Shown here one piece after another: positions 31,657-41,699 of a stretch of DNA of 64,000 nucleotides. Below the pieces are notes generated by a model. The model saw nothing but the letters and a program-made list of their open reading frames with translations. It searched no databases and had not been told where the DNA came from. Source of the stretch: Nitrosomonas communis (GTDB lineage Bacteria; Pseudomonadota; Gammaproteobacteria; Burkholderiales; Nitrosomonadaceae); the NCBI RefSeq assembly GCF_001007935.1, contig NZ_CP011451.1, positions 1,674,001 to 1,738,000 of the forward strand, read 5' to 3'. Every line of letters begins with the position of its first letter. Positions within the stretch are counted from its first letter, which is position 1. A program made the translations under genes and the position numbers.

Positions 31657-33225
31657 TCAGCGGTCCAGCCCCCCGGGGCGCACCCACTGCTCGGCGATGG
31701 CCAGCAGTGCATCTATTCCAAGCGCCAGCAGCGCCGCGGGGATGGCGCCCGACAGGATCATCTGCGTGTCGCTGAGCGCGAGTCCCGCCACGATCGGGTC
31801 ACCCAGCCCACCCGCGCCAATGAATGCCGCCAGCGTAGCTGTCCCCACCGCGATCACGGCGGAGGTCCGCACGCCAGCCATAATCGCTGGCGCAGCCAGC
31901 GGCAACCGCACGTGCCGCAGCACCTGTGAATCGCTCATACCCAACGCCCGAGCGGCCTCCACAGCTTCTGGGCTGGCGTCACGCACGCCTGTGTAGGTGT
32001 TTCGAACGATGGGATACAGCGAGTACAGGAAGAGTGCCACCAGCGCCGGCATCATCCCAATCCCTAGTAGCGGGATCATGAACGCCAGCAGTGCGATGCT
32101 GGGAATGGTCTGCAGTAGGCCGACGGCGCGCACCGTTCCCTCTGCTGCGCCGGCGTGCGCCCGCCCCAGAACGACGCCCAACGGTACTGCGACTGCCACC
32201 GCGGCCAGGAGGGAAAGCGTCACGAGCAGCAGGTGGCGGCCAGCCAGCTTCGACAGAGCAGCGCGGCGTTCCCAAAAATATGCCGTGAGCGATCCGCTGT
32301 GCACTGCTGGGACCGCATTCACCTCTCCCACCGCTCTGCCCAGTCCTAGTTGGTTCAGTGCGTCCGCCGCCACGAGCTCCACTGGTTCATCATCAACCTC
32401 CACACGGCGGTTGAACGCACGCATGGTACGCGCGTCCAGCCGTCCACTGAGCACCGTCAGCGCCGCGATGACATCCGGCCGGTCCTGCTGCAGCTGCGCA
32501 CTGACCAGAGCGGCGGCTTGGTATGGCGGAAAGAAGCCTCGGTCATCCTCCAGCACTACCAGCCCATTGCGGTCGATCAGGCCGTCCGTGGAATAGCCGT
32601 CGATCAAGTCTACCGCGCCTTCCGCCAGCGCACGATACTTTACTGCCTGCATTAGCGGCCGGACGGAGACTGGACGCAGCCCGTATGCCGTGCGCAGTCC
32701 CTCCAGCCCGTCCTCGCGTCCGATAAAATCAGGCGTGAATCCCGCCCGCAGTCGCGGCGACGCGCGCGCCAAGTCCGAGAGTGTCCGTAGCTCGTACTCG
32801 TCCGCTGTCTGTTTGCGCATGGCGATGACGTAAGTATTCTCAAAGCCCAGCGGCGGTAGCCAGCGCACAGCCCAGCGCGCAGCGAACTCGCGCGACACCC
32901 TGCCGAATACGGCTCCAGCATCGGACTGGGGCGGCTCGCCTAGGATAGCCAGCATCGCGGTGCCTGTGTACTCGGGATAGACGTCGATAGCGCCAGTTCG
33001 CAGCGCGCCGAACGTGATCTCTGTCCCACCCAGCCCAGGCCGCCGGTCAACACGGATCCCCTCCGCTTCCAGCACCTGCGCGAACAGTTCTGCCAAGAGG
33101 TACGACTCTGCAAACGGTTTGGACGCGATCACCACCGGCCGCGAATCCACTACCTGTCCGTTCAGCGAATGGAAGGGGATGAGGATACCGAGCAATGCCG
33201 CAACGATAAGTATCTGCCGTATCAT
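31657..33225 (-). CDS. Fused substrate-binding/permease of an osmoprotectant-type ABC transporter
   Basis: The 522-residue protein has a signal peptide, an OpuAC/OsmF-type binding domain (about 28-300; SKPFAESYLLAELFAQVLE, DVYPEYTG, LIDGYSTDG) and then a permease domain of five to six helices (about 325-510; LLQTIPSIALLAFMIPLLG, then the coupling segment EAARALGMSDSQVLRHVRLP). This family imports glycine betaine, choline, carnitine or related trimethylammonium solutes. Fusion of binding protein and permease is known, but the binding domain here is N-terminal. Its start overlaps the ATPase stop by four bases. The pair is far more GC-rich than everything around it, pointing to a distant donor. 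Confidence 0.9.
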   Translation of the reverse strand: MIRQILIVAALLGILIPFHSLNGQVVDSRPVVIASKPFAESYLLAELFAQVLEAEGIRVDRRPGLGGTEITFGALRTGAIDVYPEYTGTAMLAILGEPPQSDAGAVFGRVSREFAARWAVRWLPPLGFENTYVIAMRKQTADEYELRTLSDLARASPRLRAGFTPDFIGREDGLEGLRTAYGLRPVSVRPLMQAVKYRALAEGAVDLIDGYSTDGLIDRNGLVVLEDDRGFFPPYQAAALVSAQLQQDRPDVIAALTVLSGRLDARTMRAFNRRVEVDDEPVELVAADALNQLGLGRAVGEVNAVPAVHSGSLTAYFWERRAALSKLAGRHLLLVTLSLLAAVAVAVPLGVVLGRAHAGAAEGTVRAVGLLQTIPSIALLAFMIPLLGIGMMPALVALFLYSLYPIVRNTYTGVRDASPEAVEAARALGMSDSQVLRHVRLPLAAPAIMAGVRTSAVIAVGTATLAAFIGAGGLGDPIVAGLALSDTQMILSGAIPAALLALGIDALLAIAEQWVRPGGLDR

Positions 33226-33983
33226 CTCATCCCCAGCCGCGAGCGCGTCACAAGCCCTGCCACGTACTCCGTCTCCGGCGCGCGGATGAGCGTTTCTGAG
33301 GATGCGGCCTGCTCAATACGTCCGCCTCGTAATACGGCAATGCGGTCAGCCAACAGTGCAGCCTCGTGTAGGTCGTGCGTAACAAGGATGGCTGTAATCT
33401 CCAGTTCGCGCCGCAGTTTGCCGAACGCATCCTGCAGATCCGCGCGGGTGATAGCATCCAGTGCGCCGAAGGGCTCGTCCAGCAGCACGATCTTTGGCCG
33501 CGCCGCCAGCGCCCGCGCGATGGCAACGCGCTGCCGCTGCCCCCCGGACAGTTCACGCGGCCAGCGCCCGCCGAACCGCGCCGCATCTAACCCAACCCAC
33601 TCCAGCGCGACGGCACCCTTCGCTTCTGCGTTCGCATCGCCAAGCAGCCACGGCACCAGCGATGCATTGCGCAACACCGTCCAGTGCGGCAGCAGGCCGC
33701 CCTCCTGCTGCGCGTAGCCGATCCGCCGCCGCAGCCGCACCGCATCCAGCGAGGCCACGTTCTCACCCTGGACCATTACGCGCCCGCCGTCCGGTTCCGT
33801 CATACGGTTGAAGCACCGCAGCAGCGTCGACTTACCCGACCCGCTCTCTCCCACAAGCGCCACGCACTCACCCGCCACGACCGCAAGCGATACGCCATCC
33901 AGTGCAATGCCATCGCCGTAGCGTTTCACCACATCATCCGCTAAGAGCGCCGGACCTGGAACCATCAGAGGATTAGAAGTCAT
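33222..33983 (-). CDS. ATP-binding subunit of the osmoprotectant-type ABC transporter
   Basis: The 253-residue ATPase has Walker A GESGSGKST near residue 46, Q-loop in IGYAQQEGGLLPHWTV, signature LSGGQRQRVA near 145, Walker B IVLLDEPFGALD near 165 and H-loop VTHD near 200. Members paired with OpuB/OsmF permeases often have C-terminal CBS domains; this one ends soon after the ATPase core. It comes first in the two-gene operon, and its TGA overlaps the ATG of the fused permease gene (ATGA). Confidence 0.92.
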   Translation of the reverse strand: MTSNPLMVPGPALLADDVVKRYGDGIALDGVSLAVVAGECVALVGESGSGKSTLLRCFNRMTEPDGGRVMVQGENVASLDAVRLRRRIGYAQQEGGLLPHWTVLRNASLVPWLLGDANAEAKGAVALEWVGLDAARFGGRWPRELSGGQRQRVAIARALAARPKIVLLDEPFGALDAITRADLQDAFGKLRRELEITAILVTHDLHEAALLADRIAVLRGGRIEQAASSETLIRAPETEYVAGLVTRSRLGMR

Positions 33984-34000
33984 TCGATATTAGTGATGAT

Positions 34001-34850
34001 GTGGAAGTACTGGACTTTGCTCGGGTGGCGCCAGCTGTATCAGTGACGGGGCCGAATTGCAACGATGTAGCCCGTACGGAATGCATCGAACTCCTCACGA
34101 GGTCCGCGCCAGCAGCCTCTTTTTTCGCTCTAGGAGAGATGGGATGTACTGACGGATCTGAATCAGCAACCTCTCGAGTCCGTTCTAGGAGCGATCGAAA
34201 TTGCTGCTGGAAATTTGCGAAATACACATTCGCGGGCTCTTGTCCAAAGTAAAACAATAGCTTGGTATGGCGCTCAACTGACAATGAGGATAATTCATAG
34301 CTGATGACTATGACTAGTTTGGCAGCACAGAACAGAGACACAGGCTTGATGGCTTGTAACTGCTGCCTACTGTGCTGATTGAGTTGCCACTTATAATCTT
34401 GTCGTAGCATATAACTCATGCGATAAGGTATTTTTCTTTGCACTAACTGGATAAAGAACTCTTGCTCTTCTAAACTCTGAGCAAGCACTGCCACGTCTAA
34501 AGTAAGATGATCCGCATCTCCCGACATGAGATAAAATAAACTTCAGAAGATCCTCAGTTAATAACAAACTACTGTCTGCCTTTCCCAAGCCAATAAGACG
34601 CGCGATTGAAGTCCTTTAACTTTTCCCACAGATTTATGCTCATGATAGGTTTACCAAAATCTCTCATTTGGCATTTTAAAAACCAGTAAATGTTTGGGCA
34701 TACCTTGTAATAAATGATGCACTGATTCCACTGGCTGGATCTGTCCTCTCTCATTCATTATATTCATGATCTTCAGCCATCGTTCTAACTCTGGAGGAAC
34801 GCGCTTTAGCTCTTTGTAGTTTTAACGAGTTAGATTGAGCTAGAGGCTTG
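34001..34850 (-). pseudogene. Degenerate gene of unknown family, several frameshifts
   Basis: Pieces of one protein can be followed across frames on the minus strand: YKELKRVPPELERWLKIMN, then QPVESVHHLLQGMPKHLLVF, then MSINLWEKLKDFNRASYWLG, SSLLLTEDLLKFILSHVG, and from 34527 a 184-codon frame with AVLAQSLEEQEFFIQLVQ and LSVERHTKLLFYFGQEPANV. The last 60 codons of that frame, next to the GC-rich ABC operon, look random. I do not recognise the family. It is unlikely to make a working protein. Confidence 0.55.
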
Positions 34851-35077
34851 ATACTAGGCTTAATCTGAATTAGATCAATATTTATACTTTTTGGATTAAA
34901 ATTGAAATAAGTAAAAACCTTAATTTGATCTAAAGAAAGTGTTTAAAAAAACAAGAGCATGAAGCTTCGGAAAATGATTGGCTAGCGGACTTTTCATTAT
35001 TTTATACATGAGTTTTTATCCGACGTGCATGGAAGAGGCCAGCGTAACGAACTATATTTGATCTCAAATAAGATTAT

Positions 35078-35325
35078 TTGCCGCGCATAAGAGGTAAAGA
35101 GCAGCCCAATGGGGCAATCTTCTTTTTTGATGATGGCTTTGGCCTGAGCCCATTTTGGCTCAATATCATTCAAGTCTGGAGAATAAGACGGAGGATATTC
35201 AAGCGTATGCCCGGCATTGATAAAGGTGGCTTTGATATCCTGCCGTTAGTGGAAAGTCGCGTTGTCCATGACAACCACGCAAACAGGCCCACGGTCAGGA
35301 GCGTTTGTTTGATCAGAGCATCCCG
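35078..35325 (-). pseudogene. IS630-family transposase fragment
   Basis: The minus strand reads ALIKQTLLTVGLF, then directly VVVMDNATFH, a stop, RQDIKATFINAGHTLEYPPS and YSPDLNDIEPKWAQAKAIIK. This matches the C-terminal half of the transposase at 30573 but with a deletion of about 35 codons and a stop. No ends were found. Confidence 0.8.
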
Positions 35326-35388
35326 AATTTGGAAGCACGGCAATCTCTAGGGATTCACCCCGCACACGCTATTCTTCCCGCCCGGTAT

Positions 35389-36288
35389 CTACAGGTTCGG
35401 AATTGATATCTTGTTCTTCAACAGACGCGCCATAGATTCTGCATTTTTAATCGCATTACCGTCAAAATCATTGTTGAAATAAATCCAAACTGTCTTGGCG
35501 TTGACCTGCTGAATTCGCCTGGCCCATTCCTTCAATTCGTCATCGCTGTAGTCATGGCGATACCATGCCTTTTTGCCATGAAAGCGAATGTAAATGTCCT
35601 CCGCTGTCTTGATCAACTCGTCCGGCAGCCGAGGTGCACTGCACGAACAGAATATGAGATTGGCCTCTTTTAGGGCCGTATAGACCTTCTCATTCCACCA
35701 ACTCACATGGCGGAATTCGACTACGTTCCTTTGCCCAGTTTGAAGCTGGCTCACAATCGCTTTAAGTCTTGCTGGGCTATAACGGTAACTTGGCGGTACC
35801 TGATACAGAAAGCATCCCATCCGGTCGCCAAGGATCGTAGCGATGTGCCCGAAATCCTTTACCAGTTCCTCCGTGCCTTTGAATTTTTTCGTATGAGTAA
35901 TCAGCTCGCACGCCTTAACCGAATAAACGAACCTTCTCAGGCCAGCCTGTTTGATCCAGCTTCTCACTGTGGCTTCTGTTGGCCATGAGTAGAATGACGC
36001 ATTGATTTCAACCGTCTTAAAAATCTTGGCGTAATGGGCAAACCAGTCCTTTGTTGCCAGACCTTCGGGGTAAAATACATTGCGCCAGTGCCAGTAAAAC
36101 CATCCAGAACAGCCTATATGATAGATCATTCCCTCGAAAGCAGGCGGCCTTACTGGAGAATGAATGTTAGAAGCAAGCCTAAGTTTATGCATTTTAGATG
36201 CTCTAAGAACATTATTCTCCCGCTGCTTTTGGCGTTTAATTTCGCGTATCTCGCGCCGTTGCTCTCGGGTCAGAGTAGACTTTTCCAT
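35389..36288 (-). CDS. DUF72 (YecE-like) protein
   Basis: The 299-residue protein has a basic coiled N-terminal extension of about 50 residues and then the DUF72 TIM-barrel-like domain: YHIGCSGWFYWHWRNVFYP near 57, VEINASFYSWPTEATVRSW near 92, YQVPPSYRYSP near 168, VEFRHVSWW near 193 and WIYFNNDFDGNA near 275. The biochemical role of DUF72 is not established. The ATG at 36288 is preferred over a TTG one codon earlier; no good ribosome binding site is visible. Intact, between IS remnants and small unknown genes. Confidence 0.9.
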   Translation of the reverse strand: MEKSTLTREQRREIREIKRQKQRENNVLRASKMHKLRLASNIHSPVRPPAFEGMIYHIGCSGWFYWHWRNVFYPEGLATKDWFAHYAKIFKTVEINASFYSWPTEATVRSWIKQAGLRRFVYSVKACELITHTKKFKGTEELVKDFGHIATILGDRMGCFLYQVPPSYRYSPARLKAIVSQLQTGQRNVVEFRHVSWWNEKVYTALKEANLIFCSCSAPRLPDELIKTAEDIYIRFHGKKAWYRHDYSDDELKEWARRIQQVNAKTVWIYFNNDFDGNAIKNAESMARLLKNKISIPNL

Positions 36289-36570
36289 CAAAAATCTATG
36301 TTAAGAAAGATGTTGAGGTATACCAACGGAAGACTGCCGATTAATTTCCAGCTAGAGCGCCGACTATAACTGAAATCTAAGAAGATAAATACCTTTCACC
36401 AATAGTCTCCATTTTGACAGCAAACTTCAGATTTGGTTATTATCGTTTTTGTGGCTAAAACCTGTGACTTAGAATTAATCTACCGGATACAGGGTGTGGG
36501 ATACTGTTCTGTCAGTGCCATGTGCCCTGTATCTCAGAAGCTTAAACTCTAATTCCGAAAGGAAATTAAT

Positions 36571-36723
36571 ATGATAAAAAAACACGTGGCTGGCAAGACC
36601 ATCGTTATGGTCAGCGCTTCCAATAGATATGTAGAGATAATTGAATTAGCCGCCTTTAGAATCAATGTGCTAGAGGCAGTTTCAGCAGAAATTCCAACAG
36701 CAACTAAATTCGAGAAAGAATGA
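36571..36723 (+). CDS. Small unknown protein (50 aa)
   Basis: An ATG preceded by AAAGGAAATTAAT opens a 50-codon frame reading MIKKHVAGKTIVMVSASNRY and ending AETPTATKFEKE-like in a TGA; exact tail is SAEIPTATKFEKE. The good ribosome binding site and the following gene 28 bases downstream suggest a two-gene unit. Not recognised. Confidence 0.5.
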   Translation: MIKKHVAGKTIVMVSASNRYVEIIELAAFRINVLEAVSAEIPTATKFEKE

Positions 36724-36751
36724 AAGCTGAAGACGAAACAAGAAAAGCATC

Positions 36752-37057
36752 ATGAAACTTGTTCAGCTCCTACTTCCGCTAAACGATAATTTGGGAAAGA
36801 AATTTCCGAAAAAACTCTTCAGGGATATCAAGGAAGAGCTGACCAAGAAATTCAACGGTGTTACCGCATTTTCGCAATCGCCAGCGGAAGGAGTCTGGAA
36901 GGATAAGGGATATGTTCAGAAAGACCAAATTATTATTTATGAAGTGATGACCGCCGAGTTTGACTACAATTGGTGGCATGATTTTATCCACAAGCTTGAG
37001 GCAAAACTCAACCAAGAAAAGATTGTGCTTTGCTGGTTTGATGTTTCAATGCTTTAA
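36752..37057 (+). CDS. Small conserved-type unknown protein (101 aa)
   Basis: A 101-residue soluble protein with an amphipathic N-terminal helix (PKKLFRDIKEELTKKFNGV), a central strand region with WKDKGYVQKDQIIIYEVM and a Trp-rich WWHDFIHKLEAKLNQE helix. The pattern looks like a genuine folded protein, but I cannot name the family. It follows the 50-residue gene at 36571 by 28 bases and is probably co-transcribed. A decayed RAYT element begins 75 bases after it. Confidence 0.6.
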   Translation: MKLVQLLLPLNDNLGKKFPKKLFRDIKEELTKKFNGVTAFSQSPAEGVWKDKGYVQKDQIIIYEVMTAEFDYNWWHDFIHKLEAKLNQEKIVLCWFDVSML

Positions 37058-37133
37058 GCAGCCATATCACTGCCTACGCGCTTCTTCTTGGTGAGATGTA
37101 ATAACTCAGACAGAAGTCGCTATCTATATTTTC

Positions 37134-37828
37134 TAATATTGATTGAAACCAATTCTCCAACCCTGTCCAAAGGAATGAAGTATCTCAACGGCACTTACAC
37201 GCAATATTTCAACCGGCAGCATCAGCGTGTTGGCCATGTGTTTCAAGGTCGTTTCAAAGGTATCCTGGTGCAGAAAGATGCCTATCTGCTGGAACTGCTG
37301 GCGCTTTACATTGCGCTTTGAATCCGGTGCGGGCACAGATGGTGCGAAGCGCCAAAGCGTGGCGCTGGAGTAGTTACCGCGCAACGGCTGAATATGAAGA
37401 AAATGATGCCTGTTTAACGACTGAAGGGATCCTTGCTGGATTTGACATCACAAAGCGCGTCGCGCAGCAATGCTTATCGGGCTTTTGTTAACGCCGGCAA
37501 AGAACAATCCTCCCCCCGGCAATTATTGAAGAACCATATTTATTGGGGTGATGATGACTTTGTCAATAATATGCAACGCAAGCTTAATTCTGAACAATCA
37601 CTCAAAGATATCTCCAGAAAGCAAAAACAAGGCCCCGTCAAACCATTGAGCTATTTTGTTGATTGTTATAAAAATCATAATGAAGATATGGCTCAGGCGT
37701 AGTTAAGCGGACACTATAGGCTCACTCAAGTAGGTGAGTATTTTGGCATGAGCTATGCTACCGTGAGTCGGGCTGTGAAGCAGGCGGAAAAAAGAAAGCG
37801 GAAATGTCAAATGTAAGGTCTGACCCTA
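37134..37828 (+). mobile_element. RAYT-type transposon remnant, copy C (5' truncated)
   Basis: The left end and HUH region are missing: similarity starts at LIETNSPTLSKGMKYLNGTY. A two-base shift near 37315 breaks the frame after KDAYLLELLALYIAL, further shifts follow near 37470, and a TAG stops the C-terminal part at 37700. The right end TGTAAGGTCTGACCCTAA is intact at 37811-37828. Confidence 0.82.
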
Positions 37829-38019
37829 AAATATGCTATTTGTATAGACTCATAGCTCATTGAAAGCAATAGCTGTTCTTAATTTATGCCAAATAAATTC
37901 TAAGGTTATTAACTTTATTGCCGATATAGACTGATTATTTTCAGACAAAGGGGAATCTGGAGATAATTTTTATTGCTTTCAAAAATCTTAAATGTTTGTG
38001 TTACATATCGGAGAGTTTA

Positions 38020-38544
38020 ATGAAAAAAAATATACTTCCAATCTTATGTGGAATATCACTAGTAGCCTTAGGTATACAATCACAATCAACGTTTGCAGAA
38101 AGTGTAGCAGTGGTAAATAATTCTGTATTTATTGTTGATAATTCTGTAGCAGGCGCTCAAATACTCGTAAAAAATTTCACTGATGGCACTCCGAATTCTT
38201 GCCTTGCTAATGCAGGTTTAAATGTACTTGGACTAGAGCAAGGCACAATTGCAACAGATATCCTGGTTAATAACGGTACAGCAGTTGTTACTACTTTTAA
38301 TAATCAAATTTCTGCAACCGATGTTAAGTTTGTAGATGTTTCAAGTTGCTTAAAAGACCAAATCTTAAATGTAGGCCAATGCATTGCCACATTTGAGAAT
38401 GGCGTATTGTCTGTACCTTGTGTTGAATATCAGAATGAGATTTACTCAGCTGTTCTTGAACAACGTGGGAACTCTATGAACTGGGAATTAAAATCTTCAC
38501 CATTTCTGAACGATAGAGCTAAAGGTCTTAAACACGAGGATTAA
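38020..38544 (+). CDS. Secreted protein of unknown function
   Basis: The 174-residue product starts at ATG 38020, with GGAGAG five bases upstream; an in-frame start 24 bases earlier lacks a site. A signal peptide of about 26 residues ends at TFA-ES. The mature part is rich in Val, Asn and Ile in alternating pattern (beta-rich) with four Cys that could form two disulfides (NSCLAN, SSCLKD, GQCIAT, VPCVEY). Family not recognised; likely periplasmic or secreted. AT-rich. Confidence 0.65.
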   Translation: MKKNILPILCGISLVALGIQSQSTFAESVAVVNNSVFIVDNSVAGAQILVKNFTDGTPNSCLANAGLNVLGLEQGTIATDILVNNGTAVVTTFNNQISATDVKFVDVSSCLKDQILNVGQCIATFENGVLSVPCVEYQNEIYSAVLEQRGNSMNWELKSSPFLNDRAKGLKHED

Positions 38545-39213
38545 TCCAGATAAGCTATTCAATTATTTTGTAGACTCTAATTGAATTCTATCTAAAAATA
38601 ATGGATAGAAACTCTGAAAAGGTAGTCAGGATTCAGTGTAAAGTAGCATATCATTGATGTATCTACCTTTTTTGTGCCTTAAATAATACAGTAATAAAAT
38701 TAGGCTCGATTAGATTTGCATATTTTAAACAAAGGTGAGGCAGTCAACATACTTCTCTCATGTTTGGTTGAGCATTATCTCATCCTGCAATTCTTAAAGC
38801 GATTGTTGAGGCACCTTACTGATAATTCTGAAGTGAATAAGGCTGAAATGCTCCGCTGGCTTTAGCTTACTGGGCGGACTCATCTCTATATTGGTATAAA
38901 AGATTTTTTTAAGCTAATTCAATTGATATTGAAATAGTTTAAAACACTATATTTTCTTAAAGAAAATTTCGGTGCCGAATGAAGAATAGGCTAAGTAGCT
39001 CTAACCCCCATCTACCCCTCCTAAGTAAGACTTATAGCAGAGGTAGTTATTCATGCATGCCAGCTTGTTTCAAGTTTAAAAAGCCGGAAAACAGATTTAA
39101 CAGAGTAATGAGGAAATTGAAGCAGTAAAAATTAGGGCAAATTTTTATAGGCAGCAGGTAATTCTGAAAGCCGTTCTGGGAGGATGTTACAAAATAGTTT
39201 CTATTAAACTATT
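38545..39213. other. Intergenic region left of IS5 copy 2
   Basis: No gene was recognised. AAGGTAG at 38619 and CTACCTTTTTT near 38663 could pair as a long-loop terminator for the secreted-protein gene, but the loop of about 40 bases makes this weak. Confidence 0.35.
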
Positions 39214-40553
39214 GGGCACCTCTAAAAATACCTAAAAAAAGCAAATCAATTCAACCAGGAGGGCAATTTCACTTGATTCTCAAAGTTTTTCTGTCCAATA
39301 ATTAAATTTTTCTAAATTCAAGGTGATTCGGGTTGTTATCTTCTCGTTTTTGCTCCCTTTAAGCCATTTCGGGCGCACTAACCCTATCGAAACTGAAATA
39401 CCCTTTTCGAATCAGCGTCGCTACACGCTTGATGTTATAGACGAGGTTGAGTAAGCCTATTTGTACTTTTGCTCTCCCATAACCTATGGTACGAATCGTG
39501 ATTCCGCCCAGTTCATTCGTCATCGAACCAAACACATGCTCGACTCGTGCACGCACCCGTGATTTCTCTTTGTTACTGGATTTTTGTGCTTGCGTGAGGG
39601 GATGATTGCGAGCGCCTTTTTCGTGAATCTGACTCGTGTATTTTGAGGTGACCAGACTTTCTTCCTGTGCATTGCTGCGGTATGCTGAGTCCGCATAAAT
39701 ATCTGCGCCTCCCACTTCAGGGGATTGCAGCACTTCTTCCAAAACCTGACTGTCATGAATTTGCGCTGAAGTAACTTCCCATGTGGTTATCAGCTTGGTA
39801 TCGCGATCCATATTGACGTGATCTTTGTAACCATAAAATGATTCGCTGTTCTTCTTCGTCCAACGCGCATCAATGTCTTTTTGCGCCAGTTTGTGGGGAT
39901 TCTGTCCCCATTCAATCGGAACGGCATCTTCTTTAATCATCTTGTTTTCTTCACGTGTATTGCGTTGTTTAGGCACACTCACAAAGGTCGCATCAATGAT
40001 CTGACCTGACTTCAGTTCTACCTCCAACTCTCGTAAACATTCATCGAATCTTGCAAACAGACGATCCATCAGATGGTTCTCTTTCAACTCTTCCCGGAAC
40101 GACCACATGGTCTTTGCGTCAGGCACTACCCCTGCCAGACCAAGTCCCAAAAACCGCATGAAACTCAACCGGTCCCGGACTTGATACTCCAGCCGATCAT
40201 CCGACAGATTATTCATTCTTTGTAATACCAGCATTTTGAATAGCATCACCCGATCAAAGGGTTTGCGGCCTGCTTCACTTTTCCGGGGCTTCGTCGTTGT
40301 CTCTGCAAGAAGATCAGCGAATAGATTCCAATCGATTATGCGATTCAGCTCTTCAAGCGGATCATTTAACTTACTTAGCTGAGCATATCGATTGTCAAGG
40401 TCAAAAAAACCGAGTTGCATGGTGAGGACTCATATCGGGGAGCATAATCTCATTATTATACATTTTAAACAACGTGTTATCCTGGACAAATCAAGAAAAT
40501 ACTACTTTCTCCTAACGCGCCTCATTTTATAGCTTGAATTTTTAGAGGTGCCC
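39214..40553 (-). mobile_element. IS5-family insertion sequence, copy 2 (intact)
   Basis: 1,340 bp, reverse orientation of the element at 29105, with the same ends and its own four-base direct repeat TATT (39210-39213 and 40554-40557). One end base differs from copy 1 (GGGCACC against GGGCGCC). Separate target duplications show two independent insertions. Confidence 0.95.
39359..40420 (-). CDS. IS5-family transposase, copy 2
   Basis: Encodes a 353-residue DDE transposase identical in sequence to that at 29238-30299, with catalytic residues in IIDATFVSVPKQR, YADSAYRS and RARVEHVFG. Identity at protein level points to recent transposition or gene conversion. Confidence 0.95.
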   Translation of the reverse strand: MQLGFFDLDNRYAQLSKLNDPLEELNRIIDWNLFADLLAETTTKPRKSEAGRKPFDRVMLFKMLVLQRMNNLSDDRLEYQVRDRLSFMRFLGLGLAGVVPDAKTMWSFREELKENHLMDRLFARFDECLRELEVELKSGQIIDATFVSVPKQRNTREENKMIKEDAVPIEWGQNPHKLAQKDIDARWTKKNSESFYGYKDHVNMDRDTKLITTWEVTSAQIHDSQVLEEVLQSPEVGGADIYADSAYRSNAQEESLVTSKYTSQIHEKGARNHPLTQAQKSSNKEKSRVRARVEHVFGSMTNELGGITIRTIGYGRAKVQIGLLNLVYNIKRVATLIRKGYFSFDRVSAPEMA

Positions 40554-40721
40554 TATTGATCAGAGCGCTGTCGTTATTTTACGACACTCATAATTTTTCC
40601 TACATTTTTTTGTTGAATTATAGAAAAAAATACTTATCCTAAGTATAACGCACTTATATTCAAAATTTTCATTTGATAGTTAATAGATAAATCTTATCTA
40701 AGATGAAAAAAAGGAGAATAA

Positions 40722-41531
40722 ATGGCTTGGTTAAATGCTGTCATTGTGGGTTGCTGTGGTATTGTTGCGGCAGGTGTTGCCAGTATAGCTTATCGCAACA
40801 GTAAGAATAACAATCATCTTTACTATATTATTTTCATAGTAACGATGATCTTATCTTTCGGAGCATCACAGGCATTCATTCTTCCAATTATTAAAGCCGA
40901 ATCCTCCACAACAACTACCTCTAATGAGAAGCTTCTAGACCATTCTGCGCTTAAATTAATAAAATGGTACGACACAGAAAGCTATAACAGAATAAAAAAT
41001 GAATTCTATCAAGTAATAAAAGAAGGTCAGAGCAAAGAGGAGGCTATGGCAGCCCTCCATAACATGATTCCAACATTTGTTCAAAAACATTTGCCAAATG
41101 CGTCTGACGAAGCAGCGATAAAATATGCAGAAGCCAAAGTACGTGAACTGACAGAATTAATGCAGAATGGAGAAGATTTATGTTACCCATTTCTCTTTCC
41201 ACAGATGGGGCAAACATTAAACTCAACCAAATATATCTCTGATACTACTAGGGAAGTTAGTCTTGCAGCCTTGAGTAATATTGTTAGAACTTCATTTGTG
41301 TCATCTCAAGATATTCCGAGTGTGGAGGAAGTATCTAGTATTCTTGAGCCCGTTATCTACACAGAATTAAATAAATATGGACAAGATCTCGCTTTGATAC
41401 AAGAACCAGTCATGAATAAAACCGATAAAATTAAAGTATGCGAAATCACAATAAAAATGTACAAAAGCTTCCTCCAATTACCATCAGTGGAGGGAAGTAA
41501 GGTTATACGATATTTAGCGGCACAGAAATGA
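40722..41531 (+). CDS. Membrane protein of unknown function
   Basis: A 269-residue protein with two hydrophobic segments at about residues 5-24 and 33-55, followed by a soluble, helix-rich domain (SKEEAMAALHNMIPTFVQKH, SLAALSNIVRTSF, VEEVSSILEPVIYTELNK). An AAAGGAG site lies seven bases before the ATG. The family is not recognised. It is flanked by IS5 copy 2 and RAYT copy D and is AT-rich, so probably an accessory gene. Confidence 0.7.
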   Translation: MAWLNAVIVGCCGIVAAGVASIAYRNSKNNNHLYYIIFIVTMILSFGASQAFILPIIKAESSTTTTSNEKLLDHSALKLIKWYDTESYNRIKNEFYQVIKEGQSKEEAMAALHNMIPTFVQKHLPNASDEAAIKYAEAKVRELTELMQNGEDLCYPFLFPQMGQTLNSTKYISDTTREVSLAALSNIVRTSFVSSQDIPSVEEVSSILEPVIYTELNKYGQDLALIQEPVMNKTDKIKVCEITIKMYKSFLQLPSVEGSKVIRYLAAQK

Positions 41532-41699
41532 CCAAAACTATAAAAGTGGAAAATGCTATTAACACTAAAAAGTTTATTTTCGATGTGAGGCTCACTACAA
41601 TTCGGTTCGGTCAATGACTGGCACTCGCCGCCCCCCTCATCCCTTCTTATTCATATTGAATATTTCTCGGTACAATTTCGGTACAGTTGGCAATAACTC

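Noticed and set aside
31997-33811. Several long plus-strand frames opposite the ABC operon
   Set aside because: High-GC antisense shadows; the minus-strand frames carry the ABC motifs.
29101-40557. Composite transposon formed by the two IS5 copies
   Set aside because: Each copy has its own different four-base target repeat (TAGA, TATT), so they inserted separately.
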